NCBI GenBank assembly: GCA_040398805.1
Contig: JBBATK010000002.1
Coordinates: 62,001-126,000, forward strand
Source: JBBATK01 sp040398805
GTDB taxonomy: Bacteria > Bacteroidota > Ignavibacteria > Kapaibacteriales > NICIL-2
Direction of reading: 5' to 3'
DNA length: 64,000 nucleotides
The translations under genes were made by a program, and so were the position numbers. This document shows, piece after piece, positions 18,703-28,683 of the stretch (the stretch's first letter is position 1; each line of letters starts with the position of its first letter). Under the pieces are notes generated by a model. The model was not told the origin of the DNA, did not search any database, and saw nothing but the letters and a program-made list of their open reading frames with translations.

Positions 18703-20629
18703 TGATGCCGGTTCCCGTCAAGCGGAAGAAGTACACGCCATTGCTGACGCGGTTTCCGCCTGCAGTACGACCGTCCCAAGAGTAGCTGTATGTACCCTTG
18801 GAGAAAGTACCGCTCGCAAGTGTCGTGACTTCATTGCCTGCAGCATCAAACACCCGAAGAGTGTATTCACCGTTTTGAGGAATGTTGACATTAACACCAC
18901 TTGAAACCGTTGCGGGGTTAGCACCCGTTACTGTCAACACCGAAGCTGAGTTTTCGCTAACCACATTGATGGTTGCGGAACCTTGGGCTTCGCCATTGTA
19001 CTCGAGATCGCTTGCTACGAGTTGGCAATCGTTAGAACGAACCGTTACATACGCGATCGGCTCTGTACCATCCGTGTTCACCGTACCAGCGATCGCCACG
19101 CGACCATTGGCAGCAACGTTGATCATGTTTTCGCCAATCGTTTCGATGTTCGTCACATCGCCATTTACATTGAAGACGACGCTTACAGCCCCATTCCGTG
19201 CACCGTTAAGGTAGACGGGGATGCGCGTTGTACCGTTAGCAGCCACAAAACCGTTGAAAGGCGCGACACCGGTCGCAACGTCAAGTGCATTTCCGGCCTT
19301 ACCGAACGGTACTACCGTATCAAGAGTCCATGGCAAAGTGATCACACGGCCACCGAGGTAGTGCATGATCAATGCTGCATCGTATGCGTTAACCTGGAAA
19401 TAAATCGACTGGAAGTCGAGAGAGTTGTCGCTCGGCATGCCATAGGTATGCAGGCGAAGCAGGCTGTCTTGTGTTACCGGTGAACCCATCATGAAATGCT
19501 CTTCCAGAGTCCACGTATTGCGAGGAAGGGGCGTGCGAAGACGCCATTCTCGTCTGTAACGAGCGGTATCTGCGGTGTTGGAAAAGTTGCGAGTGGAGTA
19601 GTAAAATCGACCGTTATGATCAACGTCGCCCTTGAACGCCATACGCTTCACGAGACTGTCCAACGGAACGTTGGTAGCAACTGAACGAAGAATGGAGAGT
19701 GCATCGTTTGCGGTTACAAACTGATTCTGCGCCTTGGTGAAGTGACGAGCGCCCGGTGCTGAACTGAAGTCTGCATCCCCGTCGCCCCATACATTCAGTC
19801 GAAGACGCGGAATAGCTTGAAACACGATTACCGTATCACTTCCGCCACTCGGCTGCCACTGATTCGAAAGAGTCGTCGATGTAAACGAGCGCTGCGGAGC
19901 AGTAAAGAACGCATTCAACCAGTCTCCCTGGGGAGCTGATCCTTTCATACCAATCGCTGCGTTACGAGTAATCACCGTTGTTTGCGTCGTGTTCGGATTT
20001 CCGCCGACTTGACCATACGCAAACTCGATATCACCCTGGCTGTTGCCGGGAACAACGGTTTGCTCATACAGATACATCTGGAAATTTCCGACGGACGAAG
20101 GCAATGTCTTGTCGTTGATATTGAGATTGCGCCACTCGATGCAGAATGCGCGACGACCACCAACGTTGACAACTCCTGTAAGAATCTGCGAGGCCATGTA
20201 GCCAGGCTGCGAGGAGCCGCCGATACGGAAGAAGTGATCACCCCAATACGGAGCAATAACGTTTCTGGGGAATTGCGAGCCGTCGAACAAACGTGACGGA
20301 ACGTTTTGGCCAACGACACCAAGCGGCACAGAACCGTCCGGATTCATCATGACGAAACCGTTGACATTGATCAGTAGCCAGTTATAAACCGTTCCGTTGT
20401 ACTCGAAAGGGAACGGAAGCTGCGCAGCAGCGAAACCGTCATCCGGATCGATATTCGGCGGAACAGTGAAATTATTAGCAGTGTAAACTGTCGCACCCGT
20501 TCCAAGCGGGGTGTAAGGGCGGTTGCCCTTCTTGACTGGCGACTCGAATTCTACGTAGATCTGTGCATGGACAGAGCCACCTACAAAGAAGAGTAGAGCC
20601 AGTGCTGCAAGAAAGAGACTTTTTCTCAT
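18671..20629 (-). CDS. T9SS substrate with FlgD-like tail and split dockerin-like calcium motifs, 652 aa
   Basis: The signal peptide is MRKSLFLAALALLFFVGGSVHA, mature from QIYVEF. The N-terminal domain (residues 25-270) reads like a nidogen/TPPII-type beta-sandwich: PFPFEYNGTVYNWLLINVNG, FVIAPYW-like NVIAPYWGDHFF and FCIEWRNLN. Residues 285-440 carry two dockerin-like half sites. One is NVWGDGDADF ... VTANDALSILRSV; the other is GDVDHNGRF ... VNAYDAALIMHYLGG. In each, the acidic calcium loop and the helix are separated by inserts. A cohesin-like beta domain may follow (residues 455-570). The last 80 residues form a FlgD-type sorting tail (YTLRVFDAAGNEVTTLASG then YSYSWDGRTAGGNRVSNGVYFFRLTG). 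It starts at an ATG after AAGGA. Probably a surface protein; ligand unknown. Confidence 0.9.
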   Translation of the reverse strand: MRKSLFLAALALLFFVGGSVHAQIYVEFESPVKKGNRPYTPLGTGATVYTANNFTVPPNIDPDDGFAAAQLPFPFEYNGTVYNWLLINVNGFVMMNPDGSVPLGVVGQNVPSRLFDGSQFPRNVIAPYWGDHFFRIGGSSQPGYMASQILTGVVNVGGRRAFCIEWRNLNINDKTLPSSVGNFQMYLYEQTVVPGNSQGDIEFAYGQVGGNPNTTQTTVITRNAAIGMKGSAPQGDWLNAFFTAPQRSFTSTTLSNQWQPSGGSDTVIVFQAIPRLRLNVWGDGDADFSSAPGARHFTKAQNQFVTANDALSILRSVATNVPLDSLVKRMAFKGDVDHNGRFYYSTRNFSNTADTARYRREWRLRTPLPRNTWTLEEHFMMGSPVTQDSLLRLHTYGMPSDNSLDFQSIYFQVNAYDAALIMHYLGGRVITLPWTLDTVVPFGKAGNALDVATGVAPFNGFVAANGTTRIPVYLNGARNGAVSVVFNVNGDVTNIETIGENMINVAANGRVAIAGTVNTDGTEPIAYVTVRSNDCQLVASDLEYNGEAQGSATINVVSENSASVLTVTGANPATVSSGVNVNIPQNGEYTLRVFDAAGNEVTTLASGTFSKGTYSYSWDGRTAGGNRVSNGVYFFRLTGTGINATGSVVFEK

Positions 20630-20680
20630 AGCAGATTGTCCTTGATATTTAAAAAATTTGTTTTCGTATAGAAGTCGACT

Positions 20681-20700
20681 GCGGGGCCGTTCGACCCCGC
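20681..20700 (-). terminator. GC-rich hairpin after the giant surface protein
   Basis: GCGGGG (20681-20686) pairs with CCCCGC (20695-20700) around an 8-base loop, 16 bases beyond the stop of the giant gene. No T-run follows immediately on the minus strand, so it may only pause or partly terminate transcription, or protect the 3' end. Confidence 0.4.
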
Positions 20701-20715
20701 GTCAACAAATCAGTT

Positions 20716-23700
20716 TTAGCGTACAATCACTGCCTTCTGAACAGCGCTGAAAGCACCGACAGTCATCTTGATCGTATACGATCCGGATGAGAGGTCTGAA
20801 CCATTCAGGCCACGACCATCCCACTCGAAGGATGTGCGTCCCGCAGGGTACTGACCGTTTGCGATTATAGCGACCTTGTTACCAAGATTATCAAAGACAT
20901 CGATCTGAACGGCACTTGCCGTAGGAACGTTGAAGCTGATCTTAGCGGTTCCGTTGAAAGGATTCGGAGATACGGGTTCAAGACCGAGAGCGACGTCACC
21001 TTGCTCTGTCTCAACATCAGATGCTTGGTCCCACATGATGCTGAAAGAGCTTGCCGATGACTGATAAGCCCTGAGGATTACCGTGTCACCACTGACTGTC
21101 ACGTCATAAACGCTCGGACTCTGTGTACGGAATCTGCCGCTAGCCATGTCGACAGCGAACAGCGATCCACCGACTCCATCGATGAGGTAGTACGTTCCGC
21201 CACACGGATTCTTCGCTGTGTTGTTGCGATCAGGCACCTCGGACTTGAGCCACTTGAACGTTACAGGGAAGTATTCGTCTTGCGAACCGACAACACCACC
21301 GGCTTGGAAACGACCCTTGTAGATTTCAACCCGCTTGTCGCCTGATGCGCAGTTCGGGAAGAAGTTTCTCAGCATACCGTTCTTGGAAGGAACAGTCCAA
21401 CGAGCGTCGAACACGTCAATAGGAGGAATAGGAGGAAGTTCATACTCGCAATAGTTCGAGTCGAGCTTACCAACTCCACCCTTGGTCGGGTTGTCGCCTG
21501 TCGTAGCATTGGGACCCGTACCCCATGAGAGCGTTTCGAATGCTCCCTTGTTGTTGCGAATCTCCAAGTGCGCGGTAAAGTTCGTCGCTTCGGATACGCG
21601 GATCTGGTACTTCAACGTATCAGGCTGACCGCCATTGACATCGGTGACTTCAACGATAACCGTCTCCGTTGTCTTATACGGATTTACCGTAAACGGTGTA
21701 CCGTTAATAGCAACCTTGACGGTGTCGAGGCTGACAGGTCCGTTGATAGTGGACGGCGATACGGTCAAACCACTCGGCGCGATGACGCGAAGCTTGACTG
21801 TCTCCGTACGACGGAGATCGACGTCGGATACGAACACGGTATCACTGAAGTTTTCGCCGCTCGTCAAACAACGGACGTTCGGGGTGCCGAAGATGTGCGG
21901 ATCGTGGTTCTTGCCAACGATACGAAGCTTCAGAGTTTTGACATGGGTCAAACCACCCTGCGGACCATCATCATATACGAGTACAGTGACATCCACCGTC
22001 GTATCGGCAAGTTTCGTATCACCGACGCGTGCCGTACCGAACAGCATACCGCTGACCGGATTGATCTTCAACCATTTCGGGGTTGATGCGTTCGAGATAT
22101 CCCATTTGCCGGCTTCCGGGAAGCAACCATCGCGGCGGATACCGTCGGTCTTACGACCGTCGTCACCGTAAATCAGTTCATACGTGATGCGTTGGCCATA
22201 GTTGGCATCGCTTACCTTGATGTAGGTCGTATCACCGATAAGGCTGATGTTGTAATCAATGTCTTCGTAAGCATCAGCAAGCGATTCGTTAAGAATCACC
22301 GGCGGAATATTGACAATGACTTGTCTGTTGAAGGACGAGATTCCACCGTGACCATCGTTAGCGACAACCGTTATGGTCGTGTCTGTGTTCAGGTAATTGT
22401 GGAGACGAACTACCGGACTCAACACCGCTACAGCTGTAGCAGAATCGATCGCTACAGACAATTGACCTTGAGTAGTGAAGTCAGTAGCAAACGGGTCGGT
22501 TGTTGCCGAATTAGCGAACTTTCTGAGGAAACGCGATGCAAGCCACGAGGGACGAACTTGCGTAATCTGATCGTAAGCGGTATCCGAACCGGCATCATTG
22601 CGGTTCATCGACAACCAGTTGTAGGAGGTACGGCCATAGTTGAACTGCCAGCCATTACCTTCTGCGGCCTTGTCTTCTGCTTCATCATCGGTGTTGAAGT
22701 CGACTTTAAAGCGCAAGCTATCCGTGAGGTTAGCATAAAGCTTACCATTTGCCTCGCAGCTATTCGTACTTGCAGTGAAGATCGGCAAGCTGTCCGTAAC
22801 AATGATACGGAAACGATATGCCGTATCAGCACCAAAACCGTTGTTCACAGTGTCTTGCTGGAGGAAACGAGCGTTCGATCCATCATACGACTGATTAGCG
22901 AAGTACGAGGGGTAAAGGTAGATGTACTTTGCGATGACATCAGCAGCGATACCTGCCTTCTTCATCGAGTCGATAGTAGCATAGGAGGGCGGGAAGTTCC
23001 GCGCACCGACATTGACCCACTCACCACCGGGTACTACGTAAGGATTGCTCGGCGTACCACGGAGACGGACGTGTCCGCGCGCTTGCCACCAAGGTGTGGA
23101 GTCGCCGCCGACAACCGCAGGAATCGTGTCGGCTTGTAGCCAACGAGCAAGACCTGAGTTCGGGTCTACCGACCAGCTGTATGCCATTTGCATGTACTTC
23201 GTTCCATCAAGGATCGAACGCGGATCGTAGAACATGTTCGTATCACGAACGGTGATAGCGAAGATCGTGTCACGACCTAGCGGACGAGACAAATCACTCG
23301 GATCGCGAGGATATACCCGATCTTCCGAAACAAAGATCTTATCGCGGAAAATCGGAGCCGCCGGAACACCATTGGCAGCAACGGGGTTGGCCGTTGAAAC
23401 CTTATTGCCAGTCCATACCGGCGGAGGTGTGGTTGCACCGACATTGAAGATCAAAGCACCTGCGAAAGCATCGTTACTTGCACCTACTTCTCTCCAAAGA
23501 GCGGAACGCGAAACGATAGCGAGTTGGTCGCCGACCTTAGCAGGAATCGAGTTGTAGCGCTCACCAGCAAAGTAGGTCACAACGTTACGGCCGAAACCAT
23601 CAACATTGGATGACGGAAGAGCGGGACGATTGATGAATCCAAAGCCGCTGCCGCCAAGTTCGTTGGAAGTTCCTACGGCTTGATACTTACGACCTTGCAA

Positions 23701-26700
23701 CGTACCTGCATCTTCGTTATCGGCGTTACGCTTCAAAGCTGCGAGGATCGACGCGAGATCAGTACCGAAGTTTGCAAGACCTTCTGCATTACGACGCACT
23801 TGATAACCGCCGGCAATCTGACCGCCATTGGTTGAATCGGGAACGATATCAACGCGAGCGCGGAAAACTTCGCTCGTATTGTCGAGCTGAGCAAGATTAA
23901 CACGGATGTAATCACCGGTATTCGTGTTGATGACGAAGAATACCGTCTCATTGATCGAACGCGCATCATTGTTGCTGAACACGTCTGATGCTGAGGTGTA
24001 ATCTGCCTTTGCTTCGAGGAACAACGGGTAGCCGATAGGATGGTCACCTTTGTACTCAGTCTGCAGTCGTGCAATGTTCACGTCAGCTGCAGCAACAAAC
24101 GGGTCGCGTGTAAAACGCTTGATGTACTTGTTGAACGAGGGCTGAAGCGGATCAGCGAATCGGCTCAACGTCGTGGGAATACCCACTGCGAAGTCTTCGA
24201 TCGGCGACATACGACGCTTGCTGTAGTCAGCGGTCTTGATGTCTGTTCCCTTATCGAACGAATCATAAATATGACCTTGTTGCAACAGTTTTTCAGGGAT
24301 GGACGCTGTATTGACAGTGTTTTCGTCAGCACCGTTCAATGCAGGAATCTCGCTATAGGAATAGCGGAAGATACTTTCAAACGGCCCCTGATTCTTACCC
24401 GTGCCATTGAGAACATACTTGAGTTGCTGCGTACCATCGCCGGCAACGAAGAACGTCTCTTGAGGAATGGAATCATTGACGTTGCCTGATGCGTCGTAGC
24501 GATATACTCGCGTCGACACATTTGCTTCGGTATGACCCCAGTAGTTACCGTTCAAGGAGTCTACACCACCATAGCCGATACCCGTCGTACCTGCAAGAGC
24601 GCCCTTCGTGTTGGGAGCATCGGGATAGCGAATAAGGAAACGAGCACTGTTATCGAACATCGAGTTGCCGGCAGTGCTGAAGCTCGCGAAAGGAACAGGT
24701 CCGATCACTTCGCCATAGATTGTCGCACCTGCCAAGTCGCTCGAAGCGCTGTTAGAAACGGTCGTACCTGTGGTTAGCATAGGACCCGTGATGACATTCT
24801 GCGCAGCACCCATGCTACTCGTCGCTGTGTTGTTGGCAACCAAGGAACGAAGCATGACCATTTTCAGATCATAATTGTCCGAGTAAACTGCCGAGCCGCT
24901 ATAAGCGCTTTGGTTTTGGAAACGAACACGATTGAAGAAGACAGAGTCGATACGTCCGACACGGCTAGCAGCGATCTGATCGAGGACATACAAACCACCG
25001 CCAAGACCGGTACCGTTTTCTTGCAACTGCGTACCGCCGACAATAGCGTCGGGTCCCGTGGAAGCGCCTGTGCCAGGGTGGGTGATCGTAATCGATCCTG
25101 CTTGTGTAGCACCATTACCCATGCGAGCACTGTTCTCTACAGCACGATTGTCAAGGAAACGCGTCATCATGCGAACGTGCGCCGGTACTTGACCTGAACC
25201 TTGAGTGAACGTGAACGGCTCGTTCGTAGAACGGAAGCCGGCAACAAAGCCCGGATTGCTGCCATAGGAGACAACATCTACGTCCGTACAGAACACACGT
25301 TGGAAGTTTCCACCTGTGGACGAAGCAAACGAAGACTTAGGATTCACGATAGCGATAGCTCCACCGTTACCGGCTTGAGCAAGATTGCCGCGGAATTCGG
25401 ATCCTTGGATCGTTTGCAACTCTGCGTTGAGAGCATACATAGCACCACCACCACGAACACGAAGTTGGTTGACGCTATCAAGGTTCTCACCAACGCGGTT
25501 GTTGTCGAACACGCCGCGGATACAGCGGACATACGTACGCTCGGCCTCTGTTATGGAGCTGCGGAAGTGCATAGCGATAGCACCACCGGAATATCCGGCC
25601 GTGTTACCGTTGAATTCAACCATGTGAGCTTGCGAGTAACCGAGGATGACGTTACCGACAACACCACCGGAACCATGAATCAAGTAGTTACGCTTTGCGA
25701 ACAAAGCACCACCATCATACTTCGCAGAGTTGTTCAGGAACTTGATATTGTAACCAATGTTACGAGCCTGGACGTTGTCGCCATTCGCACCACCGATGTG
25801 CGGCGAGGGACGGTTAGGATCGATACTAAAGTTCTCATCTACATAGATGGCACCACCACGCGCAGAGCTATTGGAGCTCATGTGCATAGGAATTTGAACG
25901 TCCTGGCCGCCGCGAAGCGAGAGTCGTCCAGCTCCGGAAGCCATAAACACGGCACCCCCTTGATTCAGAGAAGCCGAATTGTAGGTCGTGATGAATTTGG
26001 TTTCCGTCATGTTCGAACGATAGCGACCAGTCGTCGTTACCGACGTAGCGCCGGTTACATACAAAGCACCACCACGTGATCCACCGGTGGTGACACCGTT
26101 GGAAAGTTCGTTTTGGTGATTGCGTGTCATGTTTCCGTCGAAAATGACAAAGTCACGGCCTTGGAAATCATTGATACCCAGACCAATGTCCATTGCCCAG
26201 CGACCGCCGATGTAAACCGCTCCACCATACGACGTATTCTTGTATGTCAGGTTGGGGTTGGTTTCCGTTGTAGCAGGGTTGTTATCATCATCGGAGACGA
26301 TGACCCCTTGACTGGTGACAGTCTGGGTGATGTTTGCGAGCTGCGTCTTGTTCTGCGTAAAGGTCAACTGACGAACGCGACCAAGGTAGACAGAAAGACG
26401 ACCGTCGTCAACACCTTGACGGTTTTGGTCGTCCATTTCACGAAGGCCTGCATAGTACAGGTTATCATGAGCGCGAACAAAGGTCGGATTCGCCGGATCG
26501 GCGTTCGAGCGCGGAGGATCAAGCAACGTCGTAACGCTGTTGACGTTCTGCTCTGTAAGGTACTGATTGACGATGATAGAAGGTACCGGAGGCACTGCTG
26601 CAGCACCAAGGTCAGCCGGACGATACGTGGTAGGCATGCCGCTGTATTGGGCCGCCGAAGCGCTCGTACCACTAAGAACCGTGGGGAACTGAGTCCCTGA

Positions 26701-27804
26701 CGGATCGACAGGAGCTTGGTGGAATTGAACCGCCCCACCGTGATAGCGGGACATGTTGCGACTGAAATTACATCCTACCATCCATGTGCGGGATGAGAGA
26801 ACGCTGATCGCACCACCGGAACCATTGAGGATGGAATTGAGTCCGAAGTTCAGCGATGTCGTGCTTGTAGGATCGCCAGCTACCGTCGAGTTGTACACAG
26901 GAAGGCGGCTTACCGTGGTATCCTTGCGGAAGTTTTGGAAATCGCAGTCTCTGAAGAATGCAGCGCGGGCACCAGGAAGGACGACGATATGACCCCACTC
27001 ACGGGAGAAGTTATTGATGGCGCGTCCGAGGAACAAAATGCGATCGCGACCAGGACCACCCACGTTCGGGCTAGCGTAGTTGAGACGTGTCCAAGCGCGT
27101 GTGCGGATGGCAGGGTCGAGGTTGGGGTTCGACAAACGAGCAGTGATCCACATGAGTGCATACTCGTAGGGGATAACGAACTTCGTATTGAAGGTCGATG
27201 TCGTTCCAATGATCGTCGGTGTAGGATTTGCCAAGAACAGCTTTCCTGCCGGAGGCGTAGATCCTGCCGACGGATTGACCGCTACCGGCCAGTTGACGTA
27301 CGATTTACCAAGCGCGTCTCCCGGAAGGTTCGGCAAGTTTTCGATACGACGGGTAAGTGTATCCAGAATCACATGGAACACCATGTCGTTCTTTGTCGAG
27401 TGGATAGTAGGTTCAATCTGTGTTGAACGGCTCACCACCGCGGCATTGAGGAAATACGCCGGATCCGAGTAATCATACGCGAATCCACCGCCGGGGCGGC
27501 TGACAAACGCGTAGTTCGTACCAGAATACGTTGCGTTTGCACGGCCATCAGCCAAGATTCGACCACCGACCGAATCGATAAGCTGGCCATTTGCAACAAA
27601 TTCTACGGTCGTACCCGGCTCGATGACGAGGGTACCCGCAATGGTATACCGGCCATTGATCCGGTATATACTGTCCCGAACCAGCGTACGGACTTCGCCT
27701 GCCGGTACGGTCCCCGACAATGTCTGCAGGGGCTGAGCTTCACTGATCACGCAATTGAGAACAAAAGCGAGGAGCAGCGCGCCTAAACGAAACCAACTAT
27801 ACAT
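20716..27804 (-). CDS. Giant T9SS surface protein with Pmp-like beta-helix repeats, 2362 aa
   Basis: The signal peptide is MYSWFRLGALLLAFVLNCVISEA. Residues 30-75 (SGTVPAGEVRTL, GRYTIAGTLVIEPGTTVEF) are the usual opening of a right-handed beta-helix. Residues 330-1050 carry repeated GGA(I/V/L) and FxxN pairs (GGAISVL, FSRN, GGAVQF, GGAVYIGG, GGALYV, GGAIYVDEN, FLNNSAKYDGGALF, FNGNTAGYSGGAI, FRGNLAQAGNGGAI), the repeat of chlamydial polymorphic membrane proteins, which are adhesins. About residues 1835-2110 look like cadherin- or Ig-like modules (NIPPVILNESLADAYEDIDY, RIVGKNHDPHIFG). The LPPIPPIDVFDARW domain shared with two neighbours follows. The last 88 residues are a T9SS type A tail (SPNPFNGTAKISFNVP, FEWDGRGLNGSDLSSGSYTI). 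The ATG at 27804 has a perfect GGAGG upstream. The role is probably an adhesin or surface layer, exported by Sec then T9SS. Confidence 0.92.
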   Translation of the reverse strand: MYSWFRLGALLLAFVLNCVISEAQPLQTLSGTVPAGEVRTLVRDSIYRINGRYTIAGTLVIEPGTTVEFVANGQLIDSVGGRILADGRANATYSGTNYAFVSRPGGGFAYDYSDPAYFLNAAVVSRSTQIEPTIHSTKNDMVFHVILDTLTRRIENLPNLPGDALGKSYVNWPVAVNPSAGSTPPAGKLFLANPTPTIIGTTSTFNTKFVIPYEYALMWITARLSNPNLDPAIRTRAWTRLNYASPNVGGPGRDRILFLGRAINNFSREWGHIVVLPGARAAFFRDCDFQNFRKDTTVSRLPVYNSTVAGDPTSTTSLNFGLNSILNGSGGAISVLSSRTWMVGCNFSRNMSRYHGGAVQFHQAPVDPSGTQFPTVLSGTSASAAQYSGMPTTYRPADLGAAAVPPVPSIIVNQYLTEQNVNSVTTLLDPPRSNADPANPTFVRAHDNLYYAGLREMDDQNRQGVDDGRLSVYLGRVRQLTFTQNKTQLANITQTVTSQGVIVSDDDNNPATTETNPNLTYKNTSYGGAVYIGGRWAMDIGLGINDFQGRDFVIFDGNMTRNHQNELSNGVTTGGSRGGALYVTGATSVTTTGRYRSNMTETKFITTYNSASLNQGGAVFMASGAGRLSLRGGQDVQIPMHMSSNSSARGGAIYVDENFSIDPNRPSPHIGGANGDNVQARNIGYNIKFLNNSAKYDGGALFAKRNYLIHGSGGVVGNVILGYSQAHMVEFNGNTAGYSGGAIAMHFRSSITEAERTYVRCIRGVFDNNRVGENLDSVNQLRVRGGGAMYALNAELQTIQGSEFRGNLAQAGNGGAIAIVNPKSSFASSTGGNFQRVFCTDVDVVSYGSNPGFVAGFRSTNEPFTFTQGSGQVPAHVRMMTRFLDNRAVENSARMGNGATQAGSITITHPGTGASTGPDAIVGGTQLQENGTGLGGGLYVLDQIAASRVGRIDSVFFNRVRFQNQSAYSGSAVYSDNYDLKMVMLRSLVANNTATSSMGAAQNVITGPMLTTGTTVSNSASSDLAGATIYGEVIGPVPFASFSTAGNSMFDNSARFLIRYPDAPNTKGALAGTTGIGYGGVDSLNGNYWGHTEANVSTRVYRYDASGNVNDSIPQETFFVAGDGTQQLKYVLNGTGKNQGPFESIFRYSYSEIPALNGADENTVNTASIPEKLLQQGHIYDSFDKGTDIKTADYSKRRMSPIEDFAVGIPTTLSRFADPLQPSFNKYIKRFTRDPFVAAADVNIARLQTEYKGDHPIGYPLFLEAKADYTSASDVFSNNDARSINETVFFVINTNTGDYIRVNLAQLDNTSEVFRARVDIVPDSTNGGQIAGGYQVRRNAEGLANFGTDLASILAALKRNADNEDAGTLQGRKYQAVGTSNELGGSGFGFINRPALPSSNVDGFGRNVVTYFAGERYNSIPAKVGDQLAIVSRSALWREVGASNDAFAGALIFNVGATTPPPVWTGNKVSTANPVAANGVPAAPIFRDKIFVSEDRVYPRDPSDLSRPLGRDTIFAITVRDTNMFYDPRSILDGTKYMQMAYSWSVDPNSGLARWLQADTIPAVVGGDSTPWWQARGHVRLRGTPSNPYVVPGGEWVNVGARNFPPSYATIDSMKKAGIAADVIAKYIYLYPSYFANQSYDGSNARFLQQDTVNNGFGADTAYRFRIIVTDSLPIFTASTNSCEANGKLYANLTDSLRFKVDFNTDDEAEDKAAEGNGWQFNYGRTSYNWLSMNRNDAGSDTAYDQITQVRPSWLASRFLRKFANSATTDPFATDFTTQGQLSVAIDSATAVAVLSPVVRLHNYLNTDTTITVVANDGHGGISSFNRQVIVNIPPVILNESLADAYEDIDYNISLIGDTTYIKVSDANYGQRITYELIYGDDGRKTDGIRRDGCFPEAGKWDISNASTPKWLKINPVSGMLFGTARVGDTKLADTTVDVTVLVYDDGPQGGLTHVKTLKLRIVGKNHDPHIFGTPNVRCLTSGENFSDTVFVSDVDLRRTETVKLRVIAPSGLTVSPSTINGPVSLDTVKVAINGTPFTVNPYKTTETVIVEVTDVNGGQPDTLKYQIRVSEATNFTAHLEIRNNKGAFETLSWGTGPNATTGDNPTKGGVGKLDSNYCEYELPPIPPIDVFDARWTVPSKNGMLRNFFPNCASGDKRVEIYKGRFQAGGVVGSQDEYFPVTFKWLKSEVPDRNNTAKNPCGGTYYLIDGVGGSLFAVDMASGRFRTQSPSVYDVTVSGDTVILRAYQSSASSFSIMWDQASDVETEQGDVALGLEPVSPNPFNGTAKISFNVPTASAVQIDVFDNLGNKVAIIANGQYPAGRTSFEWDGRGLNGSDLSSGSYTIKMTVGAFSAVQKAVIVR

Positions 27805-27824
27805 ACTACCTCCAAATGGATTAA

Positions 27825-27856
27825 AACATTTAATTAAAACAGTTTTGAATGTCAAA
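27825..27856 (-). promoter_or_regulatory. Possible Bacteroidota-type promoter for the giant surface protein
   Basis: On the minus strand TTTG (27856-27853) is followed after 20 bases by TAAATGTT (27832-27825), a loose match to TTTG-N19-TAnnTTTG, about 20 bases before the start codon. The region is very AT rich, so chance matches are likely. Confidence 0.3.
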
Positions 27857-27911
27857 TCGTCTTGAAACGGCAAATCCGGACTCTTTCGAACCCGGTTCTT
27901 TGAACCCTTCT

Positions 27912-28619
27912 CTATTCAACTACTATGCCAAGTCTTGTCAAACCGGCCTTTGCCTCACCAGCGAACTCCGAGAACTCGAACTCCGCCAAGAGGTTTTCGT
28001 ACATCTTCTGTGCCTTCACCTTGTCGCCCGACTTTTCGTAACACATGCCGGCATAGTATTCATACTTGTCTTTGGCGCCGGAGTTCTCACTGGATACGAC
28101 GGCTTTCTCGTAGAGTTCAGCAGCACCGACATAATCGCCTTCAGATTCTTTCACCGAGGCCAAGCCTGCCTGTGCGCCGGCAGCAACGTAGGATGAGGAC
28201 GACCCCTCAGCTATTTCGAAATATCTTTTAGCATCGTCTGTTTTCTTCAACGATAAGCTCGCGATTGCAGCATGCAGAGCAGCGGTCTTTCCTGCATGAG
28301 AAGACGAATACTGATCGACGATGGCGGCAAGGCCCAGCACGTCCTCTCCACGAACTTTCTTCGTAGGATCTCCGTTCAATGCTTTCTGCATGTCACCCGC
28401 CTCAACGTAAGGCATGATGCGGCTCAGAGCCAAGGATGCTTCCGGATTATCTCCGAAATCAGATGACCGGTACAACCAGAGACCGACAATAGCTATGAGT
28501 GCGACGGCAACAGCTATCAAGGTGGCATTCCTGTTTCCGGACACTCTACCCTTGAGCGCTCCACCAGATGCCTCTGAACTACCTGACGATTCTTCTATTT
28601 GAGCCTGACTTTCGGACAT
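27912..28619 (-). CDS. Membrane-anchored TPR protein (YfgM/TPR_21-like)
   Basis: A 235-residue protein. The first 30 residues are polar and Ser/Glu rich (cytoplasmic), followed by one membrane segment (ATLIAVAVALIAIVGLWLYR, residues 32-51) and then an extracytoplasmic helical part with TPR-like pairs (GAQAGLASVKESEGDYVGAA, YEYYAGMCYEKSGDKVKAQK). The layout resembles YfgM-type proteins, which sit at the Sec translocon or in periplasmic chaperone networks, but the sequence match is only in architecture. It reads from an ATG at 28619 and ends 107 bases before the giant surface protein. The function is inferred as protein-interaction scaffolding. Confidence 0.85.
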   Translation of the reverse strand: MSESQAQIEESSGSSEASGGALKGRVSGNRNATLIAVAVALIAIVGLWLYRSSDFGDNPEASLALSRIMPYVEAGDMQKALNGDPTKKVRGEDVLGLAAIVDQYSSSHAGKTAALHAAIASLSLKKTDDAKRYFEIAEGSSSSYVAAGAQAGLASVKESEGDYVGAAELYEKAVVSSENSGAKDKYEYYAGMCYEKSGDKVKAQKMYENLLAEFEFSEFAGEAKAGLTRLGIVVE

Positions 28620-28683
28620 TATGTCTCTCTCGCATTAAACCATTATTTGACTAAACCTTCGTGCGATGTCTCGCGTTTTCCAG

